From Candidatus Caldarchaeum sp. (GTDB lineage: Archaea; Thermoproteota; Nitrososphaeria_A; Caldarchaeales; Caldarchaeaceae), in NCBI GenBank assembly GCA_025054515.1, contig JANWZT010000015.1:1-15276 (forward strand): DNA of 15,276 bases, written 5' to 3'. The notes below the pieces were generated by a model. It was not told the origin of the DNA. It saw nothing but the letters and a program-made list of their open reading frames with translations, and did not search any database. This document shows positions 1 through 6,555 of the stretch, piece after piece (position 1 is the stretch's first letter; the number at the start of each line of letters is the position of its first letter). The position numbers and the translations under genes were made by a program.

Positions 1-64
1 ATCTTTCGTTCGCCTCCACGTCGACCGAATATCTGACACCGTTGACTTCCAGATCGACCCTCAC
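1..64 (-). CDS. [2Fe-2S] small subunit of a molybdenum hydroxylase (CoxS/XdhC-type), N-terminal fragment
   Basis: Only the first 21 codons lie in the window; the gene runs off the left edge. Read from a GTG at 64, the peptide begins MRVDLEVNGVRYSVDVEANE, the usual N-terminal beta-strand pattern of the plant-ferredoxin-like small subunits of xanthine dehydrogenase/CO dehydrogenase-type enzymes, which carry two [2Fe-2S] clusters and pass electrons from the Mo cofactor to FAD. The cluster cysteines are beyond the edge. The GTG overlaps the TGA stop of the upstream FAD-subunit gene (GTGA overlap), indicating translational coupling, and GGTGAT at 70-75, five bases upstream, is a good Shine-Dalgarno match. 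Gene order (FAD subunit then Fe-S subunit) is standard for this enzyme class. The catalytic Mo subunit is predicted just outside the window. Identification rests on a short peptide plus context. Confidence 0.72.
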   Translation of the reverse strand, partial: MRVDLEVNGVRYSVDVEANER

Positions 65-894
65 ATCACATCACCCGCCCTCCGTAGCAGAAGCCTCTTC
101 AACAAAACACCAGCGGCCTTCCGCCGATACCAAGCAGACGCCAAGACGTCGTCGACGGGGTTGATAGCCCGCGACAACATATCCCCCGCCTTCTCGATGT
201 TCTCAGATGTCAAAGGATTGTTTTCGAGAAACCGCTCAACCGAAAAGACCCTGCCCGGCCTCTCGAAATCTCTGTGAGAAACAGCCACCCCCACATTTCC
301 AACTCCATGATCGACGGCGACGGCCATCAACGGAAAACGCGAAACACCCAACCAAAGCTTGTCAAACAAGCATTTCCGGCTCAGCCGGAAGGAAACTCGC
401 TTCAAAACACCGCGCCAAGAAGGCTCCTCCCGGAGAAAACCCTGAAGCGAAATTCTCTTCTCCCCATCTTCGGTTTCGAACACGAGGTCGGCGTCGAGCG
501 TAAGCAGGATCGGTATCAAATCTTCGGTCGCTCTGCGGAGCATGAGGCTGCCGCCTAATGTCGCCCGGTAGGAGACGGCCGGTGATGAATAGTTTTGGAG
601 AAAGGTATCGAAGGCTGGAATTTGTTTGGCGAGTTGGGATGCGATTTGATGATGGGTGACGAGTGCTCCCGCATCGACCATAGAATCCGTAACCGTCAGC
701 TGCTTCAGCTCCTCGATTCTTGTGATGTCTACGAATTTGCGGGCTCTTTTTTCGCCTGTCGTGAGAGAAGTGATTACCTCGGTTCCTGCCGCCAGAACTT
801 CTCTTTCGCGGTCTTTGGCGAGAGCTTTGACGGCTTCGTCAACGCTTTCGGCCACGACCACGTCTATTCTCGGGATGTTGAGGTAGCCGAGCAT
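61..894 (-). CDS. FAD-binding (medium) subunit of a xanthine dehydrogenase-family molybdenum hydroxylase, YgfM/CoxM-like
   Basis: The 277-residue length is typical of a stand-alone FAD subunit (about 260-290). It would carry electrons from the [2Fe-2S] subunit to an acceptor during oxidation of a purine or other heterocycle in the cytoplasm. The N-terminal half has the first FAD-binding loop as LAAGTEVIT (about residues 34-42; the family norm is AGGTD/N-L) and the second as ATLGGSLM (about 111-118; norm TIGGN-A), followed by the conserved LIPILLTLDADLVFE stretch. A CO-dehydrogenase-flavoprotein-like C-terminal domain follows. Similarity to E. coli YgfM as I remember it is clear around the second FAD loop. 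The ATG start lies 2 bases after the amidohydrolase stop, and the stop overlaps the Fe-S subunit start, so the gene sits inside an operon. The first FAD loop departs from consensus (AAGT instead of AGGT), which might affect flavin contacts. Substrate cannot be fixed without the missing Mo subunit. Confidence 0.85.
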   Translation of the reverse strand: MLGYLNIPRIDVVVAESVDEAVKALAKDREREVLAAGTEVITSLTTGEKRARKFVDITRIEELKQLTVTDSMVDAGALVTHHQIASQLAKQIPAFDTFLQNYSSPAVSYRATLGGSLMLRRATEDLIPILLTLDADLVFETEDGEKRISLQGFLREEPSWRGVLKRVSFRLSRKCLFDKLWLGVSRFPLMAVAVDHGVGNVGVAVSHRDFERPGRVFSVERFLENNPLTSENIEKAGDMLSRAINPVDDVLASAWYRRKAAGVLLKRLLLRRAGDVM

Positions 895-896
895 CT

Positions 897-2261
897 CTAC
901 TTCACTTTAAGCGGCTCAACCGCTTCCGGAGGCTGATGGCCAAGTCTCTGCCAAAGCTTTTCAACTGTTTCAACGACCTTCGATTCGGCTTTTTCCTTAT
1001 CGAGCCGCGTAAACCTCCGGTTTCTGACGATGTGTACGCCGTTGACGAAGACGTGTTCAACATCGCCGCCCCTAATTCCATTAACCAAATAGCCGTAAAC
1101 GTTCCCGTACAACGGCGTCGCGTAGACCTCGGGCCTGACCACGATGACGTCGGCTTTCTTCCCGACTTGGAGCGACCCTACATCAGATAGCCCGTAGGCT
1201 TTCGCGGCGTTGACCGTCGCCATCTCGACAACTGTTTGAGGAGAAAGTATCGACGGGTCTCTGCGGTCGACACGGTGAATGAGAAACGCGGCCCGCATGT
1301 TTTCGAAGCCGTCGAAAACGTATCCGTCGTTTCCCAGCCCGACATTTACGCCCGCTTCGAGCATTTCGGGAAGCTTCATCACTCCGACGGCGTTCAACAT
1401 GTTGCTCATGGGGTTGTGGGCTACGTGTGTGCCTGATGCGGCGAGCAGCTGGATTTCGCGTTTGTTGAGGTGGACACAGTGGGCGAGGACAGCCCAAGGC
1501 CCGAGAAGGCCTGTGTCATGCAGTCTTTCGACGGTTCTTTTCCCGTATCTTTCGATGTTGTGGTAGACGTCGTTCGGGCCTTCGGAGACGTGGATGGTTA
1601 GGGGGGCGCGGTGTTTTTTAGCTGCTTCAACGCCTTTGGCGATGAGGTCGTCGCTTATCGTGAAGGAAGCGTGAAGGCTTATCATTCCTTTCGCAAGGCC
1701 TTCCCCGCCTTTTGAAAGAAACCGGACATTTTCCTCCAGTCCTCTTCTACCCTCTTCGGCGCTTCTTCTTTCCGTCGCCTCGAACGAAATGACCCCGCGT
1801 ATGCCGACTTCGTTGACCGCCTTGGCGATGGCGTCAAGGCTGCCTTCAGGGTTAAGGGGCGCTGAATATGTGTCGGCGAAAGTTGTGGTTCCGTTCAACG
1901 CCAGCTCCATGCATGCCCCCAAAGCCGTTGCATAGGCGTCGTCGTTGTTCATCTTCTCGTCTAAAGGCCACCAAACACGCTGCAAGTTTTCGAGAAAATC
2001 AGACGAAGGCCTTATCTGCAGAGCCGCGCCGCGTAAAGCAATCCCATACAAATGCGTATGAGCGCAGACAATACCCGGCATTACAAAACGACCCGAAACA
2101 TCGACAACTTTGTCGAACCGGCTGGCTCCACCAACTTCACTCGATTTCCCCACGAATGTTAGAACACCTCCTTCAAAACCTACGGCGCCGTCGACGATAA
2201 CTCGACGAGTGGAATCCATGGTGACGACTACACCGCCCTTTAGAAGCACCGATTCGGACAA
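897..2261 (-). CDS. ssnA: SsnA-type amidohydrolase/aminohydrolase (purine catabolism)
   Basis: A 454-residue metal-dependent amidohydrolase. Visible metal and active-site motifs are HTH at residues 68-70 after VMPGIVCA, H224 in IHVSEG, H261 in LAHCVH and D312 in GLGNDGY. The stretches MPGIVCAHTHLY, LRGAALQIRPSSDFLENL and WWPLDE match E. coli SsnA as I remember it (MPGIVCSHNHFY, PCPDFISTLKNLWWRLD), as does the C-terminal VFVNGVHIVRNRRF block. This is more specific than generic guanine or SAH deaminase. SsnA belongs to bacterial anaerobic purine/urate degradation clusters, where it neighbours the FAD subunit YgfM, the same neighbour found here. The start is TTG at 2261, chosen because GGAGG at 2270-2274 lies 8 bases upstream; no better in-frame start has a ribosome-binding site. 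It is 3 bases downstream of the LLM gene. The exact substrate is unproven; guanine-type deamination or cyclic amide hydrolysis are both possible. Confidence 0.85.
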   Translation of the reverse strand: MSESVLLKGGVVVTMDSTRRVIVDGAVGFEGGVLTFVGKSSEVGGASRFDKVVDVSGRFVMPGIVCAHTHLYGIALRGAALQIRPSSDFLENLQRVWWPLDEKMNNDDAYATALGACMELALNGTTTFADTYSAPLNPEGSLDAIAKAVNEVGIRGVISFEATERRSAEEGRRGLEENVRFLSKGGEGLAKGMISLHASFTISDDLIAKGVEAAKKHRAPLTIHVSEGPNDVYHNIERYGKRTVERLHDTGLLGPWAVLAHCVHLNKREIQLLAASGTHVAHNPMSNMLNAVGVMKLPEMLEAGVNVGLGNDGYVFDGFENMRAAFLIHRVDRRDPSILSPQTVVEMATVNAAKAYGLSDVGSLQVGKKADVIVVRPEVYATPLYGNVYGYLVNGIRGGDVEHVFVNGVHIVRNRRFTRLDKEKAESKVVETVEKLWQRLGHQPPEAVEPLKVK

Positions 2262-2264
2262 AAC

Positions 2265-3272
2265 CTACGCCTCCGCGATGCTCTTGATCAGGTATTCCGG
2301 GTCTCCGCTCAACGGAAGAAGAAGAGGCGAAGTGCATCCATGGGCCATATACTCCTTCACCTTGTTGATCACGTCGGACACGGTCCCCGAAGCCGTAATC
2401 ATCCGCACGACGTCGTCAGGAACGATTTCCGTAGCCTTCTCTATTCCGCCCGGCTTAGCGGGCCAACCCCCCATCACCCGCTGTACCTCTTGAATCAAAT
2501 CTTCGCTTACCCCGCTGGCTTTCATTATGTGCGGCTGTTGCCCCAAAGTCATCGTCACATGTTTCTTAGCCAGCTTCACCGCTTTGTCGCCATCGGGATG
2601 CATCGAACAAGCGATGAGCTGCGGCCTGTCGATGTCCTCAAGTTTCCTGCCAGCTTTTGCTGCGCCGATTTTGATGTGATGGAGCGCTGTGTCGTTGTAC
2701 TGGGGTGAAACGAGGTAGTTGAGGAGAACTCCGTCGCCGATTTCGCCGGCGAGCTCCATCATTTTCCACCCCGTGGCCCCGATGTAGATGGGGATGTTCC
2801 GGGGCTTTTCACCCGCGCCGTGAAGGACGTCCAGCCGAACGCCACGCATCTTCACAAATTTCCCCTCAAAAGTCACCTCCTCCATCCGGAAAAGGCTCCG
2901 AATAACTTGGACATATTCTCTCATACATCGAAGAGGTTCCGTCCTCTCTATCCCGACTTTCCATGCGAGAGGATCCCACCATGCCCCAAGCCCCAATAGG
3001 ACACGGCCGTCGCTCAGCTCATCCATGGTGGCGAACGTCTGGGCTATGAGGGCTGCGTTACGTGTCCATGTGTTGATAACCCCGGCCCCCACCTTGATCC
3101 GCGACGTAACAGTTGCTATGGCGGTCATCGGCGTCAAAGCATCCCTGGCAAGCCTTGATTCAGCAATCCAGGCAGACTCGAACCCGTGGCTTTCGGCGAT
3201 CTGTGCGTAGCGAACCATTTCACGAACATGCATATCCTGAAGATACAATCCCCACCGAATGTTGGTAACCAT
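2265..3272 (-). CDS. LLM-class (luciferase-like) flavin/F420-dependent oxidoreductase, Mer-like
   Basis: A 335-residue protein with the TIM-barrel pattern of the bacterial luciferase-like family: WGLYLQDM near the N-terminus, ESHGFESAWIAES, LTPMTAIATVTSRIKVGAGV, FATMDELSDGRVLLGLGAWWDP, and a C-terminal GTVSDVINKVKEYMAHGCTSPLLLP. Archaeal members usually use coenzyme F420 (as in methylene-tetrahydromethanopterin reductase and F420-dependent dehydrogenases); others use FMNH2 as monooxygenases. The sequence does not let me choose between reductase, dehydrogenase and monooxygenase. It is the first gene of the operon with ssnA and the molybdenum hydroxylase subunits, so a redox step in purine or heterocycle breakdown is inferred. 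The ATG at 3272 has no Shine-Dalgarno but a TATA-like element about 28 bases upstream, so it is probably leaderless. The true methanogenesis-type Mer function is possible but not suggested by this context. Confidence 0.85.
   Translation of the reverse strand: MVTNIRWGLYLQDMHVREMVRYAQIAESHGFESAWIAESRLARDALTPMTAIATVTSRIKVGAGVINTWTRNAALIAQTFATMDELSDGRVLLGLGAWWDPLAWKVGIERTEPLRCMREYVQVIRSLFRMEEVTFEGKFVKMRGVRLDVLHGAGEKPRNIPIYIGATGWKMMELAGEIGDGVLLNYLVSPQYNDTALHHIKIGAAKAGRKLEDIDRPQLIACSMHPDGDKAVKLAKKHVTMTLGQQPHIMKASGVSEDLIQEVQRVMGGWPAKPGGIEKATEIVPDDVVRMITASGTVSDVINKVKEYMAHGCTSPLLLPLSGDPEYLIKSIAEA
2270..2274 (-). promoter_or_regulatory. Shine-Dalgarno site for the TTG start of ssnA
   Basis: On the minus strand this reads GGAGG, complementary to the archaeal 16S rRNA 3' end, ending 8 bases before the TTG at 2261. 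It lies inside the last codons of the upstream LLM gene, as expected for a coupled operon gene, and it decides the unusual TTG start. Confidence 0.7.
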
Positions 3273-3294
3273 TGATTATCAAAAGTCCACGGGG

Positions 3295-3303
3295 ATTATT
3301 ATT
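3295..3303 (-). promoter_or_regulatory. TATA-like promoter of the LLM-ssnA-hydroxylase operon
   Basis: The minus strand reads AATAATAAT here, centred about 27 bases before the ATG at 3272, the spacing expected if transcription starts at or next to the start codon. It is followed by CCCC (3291-3294), 19-22 bases upstream of the ATG, a feature repeated at the two plus-strand promoters nearby. No ribosome-binding site lies before the ATG. The call rests on sequence pattern only. Confidence 0.55.
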
Positions 3304-3321
3304 CCTTTGTGTAACTCGCGC

Positions 3322-3331
3322 AAGCATATAT
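3322..3331 (+). promoter_or_regulatory. TATA promoter of adenine deaminase gene (leaderless)
   Basis: AAGCATATAT, with the TATA core at 3325-3331, lies 25-34 bases before the ATG at 3356, so the predicted transcript begins within a base or two of the start codon. It is followed by CCCC at 3335-3338 and CACAG at 3341-3345. The identical 10-mer occurs at the same distance in front of the binding-protein gene (5154-5163). The whole 83-base region 3273-3355 contains only this and the divergent minus-strand promoter. Confidence 0.65.
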
Positions 3332-3355
3332 CCACCCCAGCACAGTTTTGAATAA

Positions 3356-5143
3356 ATGAAGACCCGGACGAAGCTGCACTCTGTCACGAAAAATTTGGTC
3401 AGAACTGCTTTGGGGCTTGAGAAAGCCGACCTCGTCATAAAGGGGGGTAATGTGGTTAATGTTCACACTCGGGAAATTTTGGAAGGGGTTGACGTGGCTG
3501 TTCGGTTCGGAAGGGTTGCCTTGGTGGGGGACGCGGACCCATGCATCGGAGCCGACACGTTTGTCTATGACGCATCCGACAAATACGTTGTCCCCGGTCT
3601 GCTGGACCCGCACGTCCACATCGAAAGCTCCATGGTCGGTGTCACAGAGTTCGCCCGGATAGTGCTACCCCATGGAACAACCACGGTCTTCATCGACCCG
3701 CACGAAATAGGCAACGTTTTCGGCCTCGAAGGTGTTAAGCTGTTGATAGATGAGTCGAAAAGCCTTCCGCTGAAGGTATTCATCACTTATCCTTCATGTG
3801 TGCCGGCCGCTCCCGGATTCGAGACTGCCGGGGCGGTTGTGGGGCCCGAGGAAATAGCAGAGGCCATGCGGCTTGAAGAGGTTATCGCCTTGGGGGAAAT
3901 GATGAATTTTCCCGGCGTTCTCGCCGCAGACGAAAACGTCCACTCCGAAATCGCTGAAACGCTCAAAGCGGGAAAGCTGGTGGAAGGCCATGACTCCGGC
4001 CTGTTGGGTCGGGAGCTGACGGCCTACGCCGCGGCAGGAATAACGTCCACACACGAAAGCGTGACCAAGCGGCAGACCCTTGAAAGGCTGAGGAACGGCA
4101 TGTACGTCTACCTACGGGAGGGAAGCGCTTGGCTCGACATCAAAGATACGATACGGGCTTACACCGAGACGGGGATTGATCCACGCCACATCTGTCTCTG
4201 CACCGACGACAAAGAACCGGCTTCGATTCTCCGCGACGGCCACATGGACCATAGTTTAAGAAGAGCTATTGAGGAAGGCGTTGACCCGTTGACGGCTATT
4301 CAGATGGCCACGATCAACCCAGCCGAAAGATATCGGTTGTCGTACGAGCTTGGAAGCATCGCTCCAGCCCGAATCGCTGACATTCTGGTCGTTTCAGATT
4401 TGACCAAGTTTAGGATTGACGCTGTTTTCGCCGATGGGGAGCTTGTGGCAGAAAACGGAAGACTTGTGAAACAGCTGCCGAGCTTCAGCTATCCCGAGAA
4501 GTTCATGAAGAGCGTTAAGCTTCCAAGGCCTTTGTCGCCTGAAGATTTCGTTGTCCGCAACGACCGTGAGGGAGAGGAGCTGCGTGTTAGGGTGATTCAA
4601 GCATTGGAAGGAAGTGTGATGACGAAGCATCAAATCGAACGTCTCGAAGTTTCGAAAGGCGGCGTCCAGCCCGACCCCGATCGAAGCATCCTCAAACTCG
4701 CTGTAGTGGAACGGCATGGCAAAACCGGTGGAATGAGCGTCGGTTTCACCAAAGGCTTCGGATTCACCAAAGGAGCCGTGTCTTCAACGGTGGCTCATGA
4801 CAGCCACAATTTGATGGTTCTCGGCTACGATGAACGCGACATGGCTCTGGCTGCTAACGAAAACGCGCGGATCAACGGCGGAATTGTGACGGTGGCTGAA
4901 GGAAAAGTTTTGGAAAGGGTTGAGCTGCCTCTCGCGGGGTTGATGTCGACCGAGTCGGCTGAAAAAGTTGCGGAAAAGCTGAGCAAAACCTACGAAACAT
5001 GGCGGAAACTCGGTTGTGAATGGGTTTCGCCCTTTATGACGATGTCGCTTCTTAGCTTGAGCGTCATCCCCGAACTCCGGTTGACCGACAAAGGGCTTCT
5101 CGACACCGTGACTTTCCAGTTCGTCGACCTCGTCGTCGATTAG
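3356..5143 (+). CDS. ade: Adenine deaminase
   Basis: Hydrolyses adenine to hypoxanthine and ammonia in the cytoplasm, for purine salvage or breakdown. The 595-residue length is normal for the bacterial/archaeal Ade family. Family motifs run in order: LDPHVHIESSM (84-94, HxH metal ligands), IDPHEIGN (113-120), GEMMNFPGV (180-188), EGHDSGL (210-216), STHES (231-235) and LCTDDK (281-286, catalytic Asp region), then the C-terminal Ade domain with GFTKGFG repeats near 463-472, AHDSHNLMVLG and an LPLAGLMS segment. Members use Fe or Mn at a binuclear site. The start is ATG at 3356, with no Shine-Dalgarno and a TATA box at leaderless distance. It is divergent from the SsnA operon and 44 bases upstream of the binding-protein gene, which has its own similar promoter, so product supply and transport are probably co-regulated. 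No oddities in the reading frame. Identification is firm. Confidence 0.96.
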   Translation: MKTRTKLHSVTKNLVRTALGLEKADLVIKGGNVVNVHTREILEGVDVAVRFGRVALVGDADPCIGADTFVYDASDKYVVPGLLDPHVHIESSMVGVTEFARIVLPHGTTTVFIDPHEIGNVFGLEGVKLLIDESKSLPLKVFITYPSCVPAAPGFETAGAVVGPEEIAEAMRLEEVIALGEMMNFPGVLAADENVHSEIAETLKAGKLVEGHDSGLLGRELTAYAAAGITSTHESVTKRQTLERLRNGMYVYLREGSAWLDIKDTIRAYTETGIDPRHICLCTDDKEPASILRDGHMDHSLRRAIEEGVDPLTAIQMATINPAERYRLSYELGSIAPARIADILVVSDLTKFRIDAVFADGELVAENGRLVKQLPSFSYPEKFMKSVKLPRPLSPEDFVVRNDREGEELRVRVIQALEGSVMTKHQIERLEVSKGGVQPDPDRSILKLAVVERHGKTGGMSVGFTKGFGFTKGAVSSTVAHDSHNLMVLGYDERDMALAANENARINGGIVTVAEGKVLERVELPLAGLMSTESAEKVAEKLSKTYETWRKLGCEWVSPFMTMSLLSLSVIPELRLTDKGLLDTVTFQFVDLVVD

Positions 5144-5153
5144 ATTGCGGTAT

Positions 5154-5163
5154 AAGCATATAT
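5154..5163 (+). promoter_or_regulatory. TATA promoter of the BMP-type ABC importer (leaderless)
   Basis: AAGCATATAT, 25-34 bases before the ATG at 5188, identical in sequence and spacing to the adenine deaminase promoter, followed by CCCC (5165-5168) and CACAG (5172-5176). The TATA core is flanked by a short inverted repeat, GTATA (5150-5154) and TATAC (5161-5165), which could be an operator. There is no Shine-Dalgarno before the start. Confidence 0.65.
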
Positions 5164-5187
5164 ACCCCACACACAGTAAGTATATTG

Positions 5188-6510
5188 ATGGAGAAAAAAG
5201 CCGGTATTTCGAGAAGGAAATTTCTCGCGGTTTCGTCGGGGGTCGCTGCTGGTTCCGTTGCGGCCGGCGTTGTCGCAGGAGGGTTGGCGGGATATTTTAT
5301 AGGCCAATCGCAAGCTCCCGCAGCCGTAACACGGACGGTCACGGCACCGGCCGGCACCGTGACGACGACGGTTACGGCTCCGCCGAAGAGGCTGAAGGTA
5401 GGATATGTCTACGTCGGGCCCGTCGGGGATTATGGATGGACTTTTGCTCACGACCAGGGAAGAAAATGGGCTGACGCACGGTACAGAAACGTCGACAGCT
5501 TCTACATCGAAAGCGTCCCCGAAGCACAGGCCTTGGGCGCCATCGAGTCGCTGGTTAATCAGGGTGCTGACCTCGTCATCACCACGAGCTTCGGATACAT
5601 GGATGCAACCGCCGAAGCCGCTGCAAGACATCCGGGTAAATATTTCGTGCATATATCTGGTTATAGGAGCGGGGCCGCTGGCAACGCCCCCCAGAACATG
5701 AGCAGCGCGTTCGCCGAATTCTACCAACTCTACTATCTCAACGGGTTGGCGGCGGGGGCGGTGTCGCAGACCGGGGTCGTCGGATACGTAGCCGCTTTCC
5801 CAATTCCCGAAGTCGTGAGACACATCAACGCCTTCGTGCTGGGAGCGAACTATTCCTACAAGAAGCGGACGGGCCGGAACATCCGTGCCTTCGTCAACTG
5901 GATTTTCGCATGGTTCGACCCGGGCAAGGCCCGTGAAGCGGCGGTTGCGTTGATTGAACAGTCCAACGCCGACGTGTTGGCTTTCACCGAAGACACGCCG
6001 ACCACCCTTCAAGTCGCCGAAGAATACACCACCCGGCGTAACCGAAGAACGTGGAGTTTCAGCCACTACAACGACATGTCCGGCTATGGAAAAAATTCCC
6101 ACCTCACAGGCCAAATCGTCAACTGGGGCCCCATCTACCTCGATTTCTACAGGATGGTCGGAACCGGCTCTTGGCAGTCGGTCGACATCTGGACAAGAAT
6201 CGGAGACTACATGCCCTACCGATGGAGAAGACCAGCTGAAAAAAGCACCGCCGGAGAGGTGGACGGCACTCTTCAACTTCCGCCAGTTCATCCCTCGGTT
6301 CCGAGCGAATGGCAGTTGGAAATAAAGAGAAGGTACGAGGAGATGAAGGAGCTGCTTTTCGAGCCTTTCAGCGTCGAAGGTAACCTCGGAGAGCCTATCA
6401 GAGACCAGCGTGGCCAAGTTAGAATCAAGGGAACGGAGCGCGCTGACTGGAAGATGCTGTGGGAAATGGACTGGTTCGTCGAATACGTCGAAAGCGAGCT
6501 ACCCCGCTGA
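5188..6510 (+). CDS. BMP-family (PnrA-like) ABC transporter substrate-binding protein, Tat-exported
   Basis: A 440-residue extracellular binding protein, probably for nucleosides or nucleobases. Residues 1-40 form a twin-arginine signal: SRRKFLA at 8-14, then a long Ala/Gly/Val hydrophobic run to about residue 39. There is no lipobox cysteine, so the segment may stay as a membrane anchor, or be cleaved. A Thr/Val/Ala/Pro-rich linker (about 47-65) precedes the BMP domain, which opens with KVGYVYVGPVGDYGWTFAHD (70-89), the family's hallmark, then ESLVNQGADLVITTSFGYMD and a PGKYFVHISGY strand. PnrA/BmpA relatives bind purine nucleosides. The ATG at 5188 is preferred over the adjacent in-frame TTG at 5185 because a TATA box lies at leaderless spacing and no ribosome-binding site exists. 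The ATPase and two permeases follow, completing the importer. The ligand is inferred from family and the neighbouring adenine deaminase. Confidence 0.9.
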   Translation: MEKKAGISRRKFLAVSSGVAAGSVAAGVVAGGLAGYFIGQSQAPAAVTRTVTAPAGTVTTTVTAPPKRLKVGYVYVGPVGDYGWTFAHDQGRKWADARYRNVDSFYIESVPEAQALGAIESLVNQGADLVITTSFGYMDATAEAAARHPGKYFVHISGYRSGAAGNAPQNMSSAFAEFYQLYYLNGLAAGAVSQTGVVGYVAAFPIPEVVRHINAFVLGANYSYKKRTGRNIRAFVNWIFAWFDPGKAREAAVALIEQSNADVLAFTEDTPTTLQVAEEYTTRRNRRTWSFSHYNDMSGYGKNSHLTGQIVNWGPIYLDFYRMVGTGSWQSVDIWTRIGDYMPYRWRRPAEKSTAGEVDGTLQLPPVHPSVPSEWQLEIKRRYEEMKELLFEPFSVEGNLGEPIRDQRGQVRIKGTERADWKMLWEMDWFVEYVESELPR

Positions 6511-6525
6511 AATCCGGCTAAAACC

Positions 6526-6534
6526 CATAAATTT
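6526..6534 (+). promoter_or_regulatory. Possible TATA element before the ABC ATPase gene
   Basis: CATAAATTT within an AT-rich stretch, 22-30 bases before the ATG at 6556, fits a leaderless start similar to the two upstream promoters but lacks their CCCC. It overlaps the oligo-T tract at 6532-6539, so promoter and terminator readings compete. Moderate evidence only. Confidence 0.4.
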
Positions 6535-6539
6535 TTTTT
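6532..6539 (+). terminator. Oligo-T tract after the binding-protein gene, possible archaeal terminator
   Basis: Eight consecutive T on the coding strand, 22 bases after the binding-protein stop. Archaeal RNA polymerase terminates at T-runs without a required hairpin, and partial termination here would keep binding-protein transcript above permease transcript, a common arrangement in ABC importers. No clear stem precedes it. Confidence 0.4.
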
Positions 6540-6555
6540 CCTGCATCAGTTCGTG

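Noticed and set aside
293..303. Second ATPase domain defects as a sign of a decayed pseudogene (applies to residues 295-302 and 431-434 of the protein at 6556-8097)
   Set aside because: Loss of the Walker A lysine and of the catalytic acid in the second domain is usual for RbsA/YufO-type double ATPases, and the frame is intact. The coordinates given here are protein residues.
3273..3355. Possible purine riboswitch between the LLM gene and ade
   Set aside because: Both genes appear leaderless, leaving no 5' leader to hold an aptamer, and the 83 bases are taken up by two divergent promoters.
5185..5187. TTG at 5185 as start of the binding protein
   Set aside because: The next codon is ATG at 5188, placed at the same distance from the TATA box as in ade; leaderless initiation favours ATG, and no ribosome-binding site supports TTG.
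5140..6417. A 425-codon open frame antisense to the binding-protein gene
   Set aside because: It mirrors the codon phase of a well-supported BMP protein, has no recognisable domain, is rich in Arg/Ser/Pro shadow composition, and overlaps the binding-protein promoter at its end.
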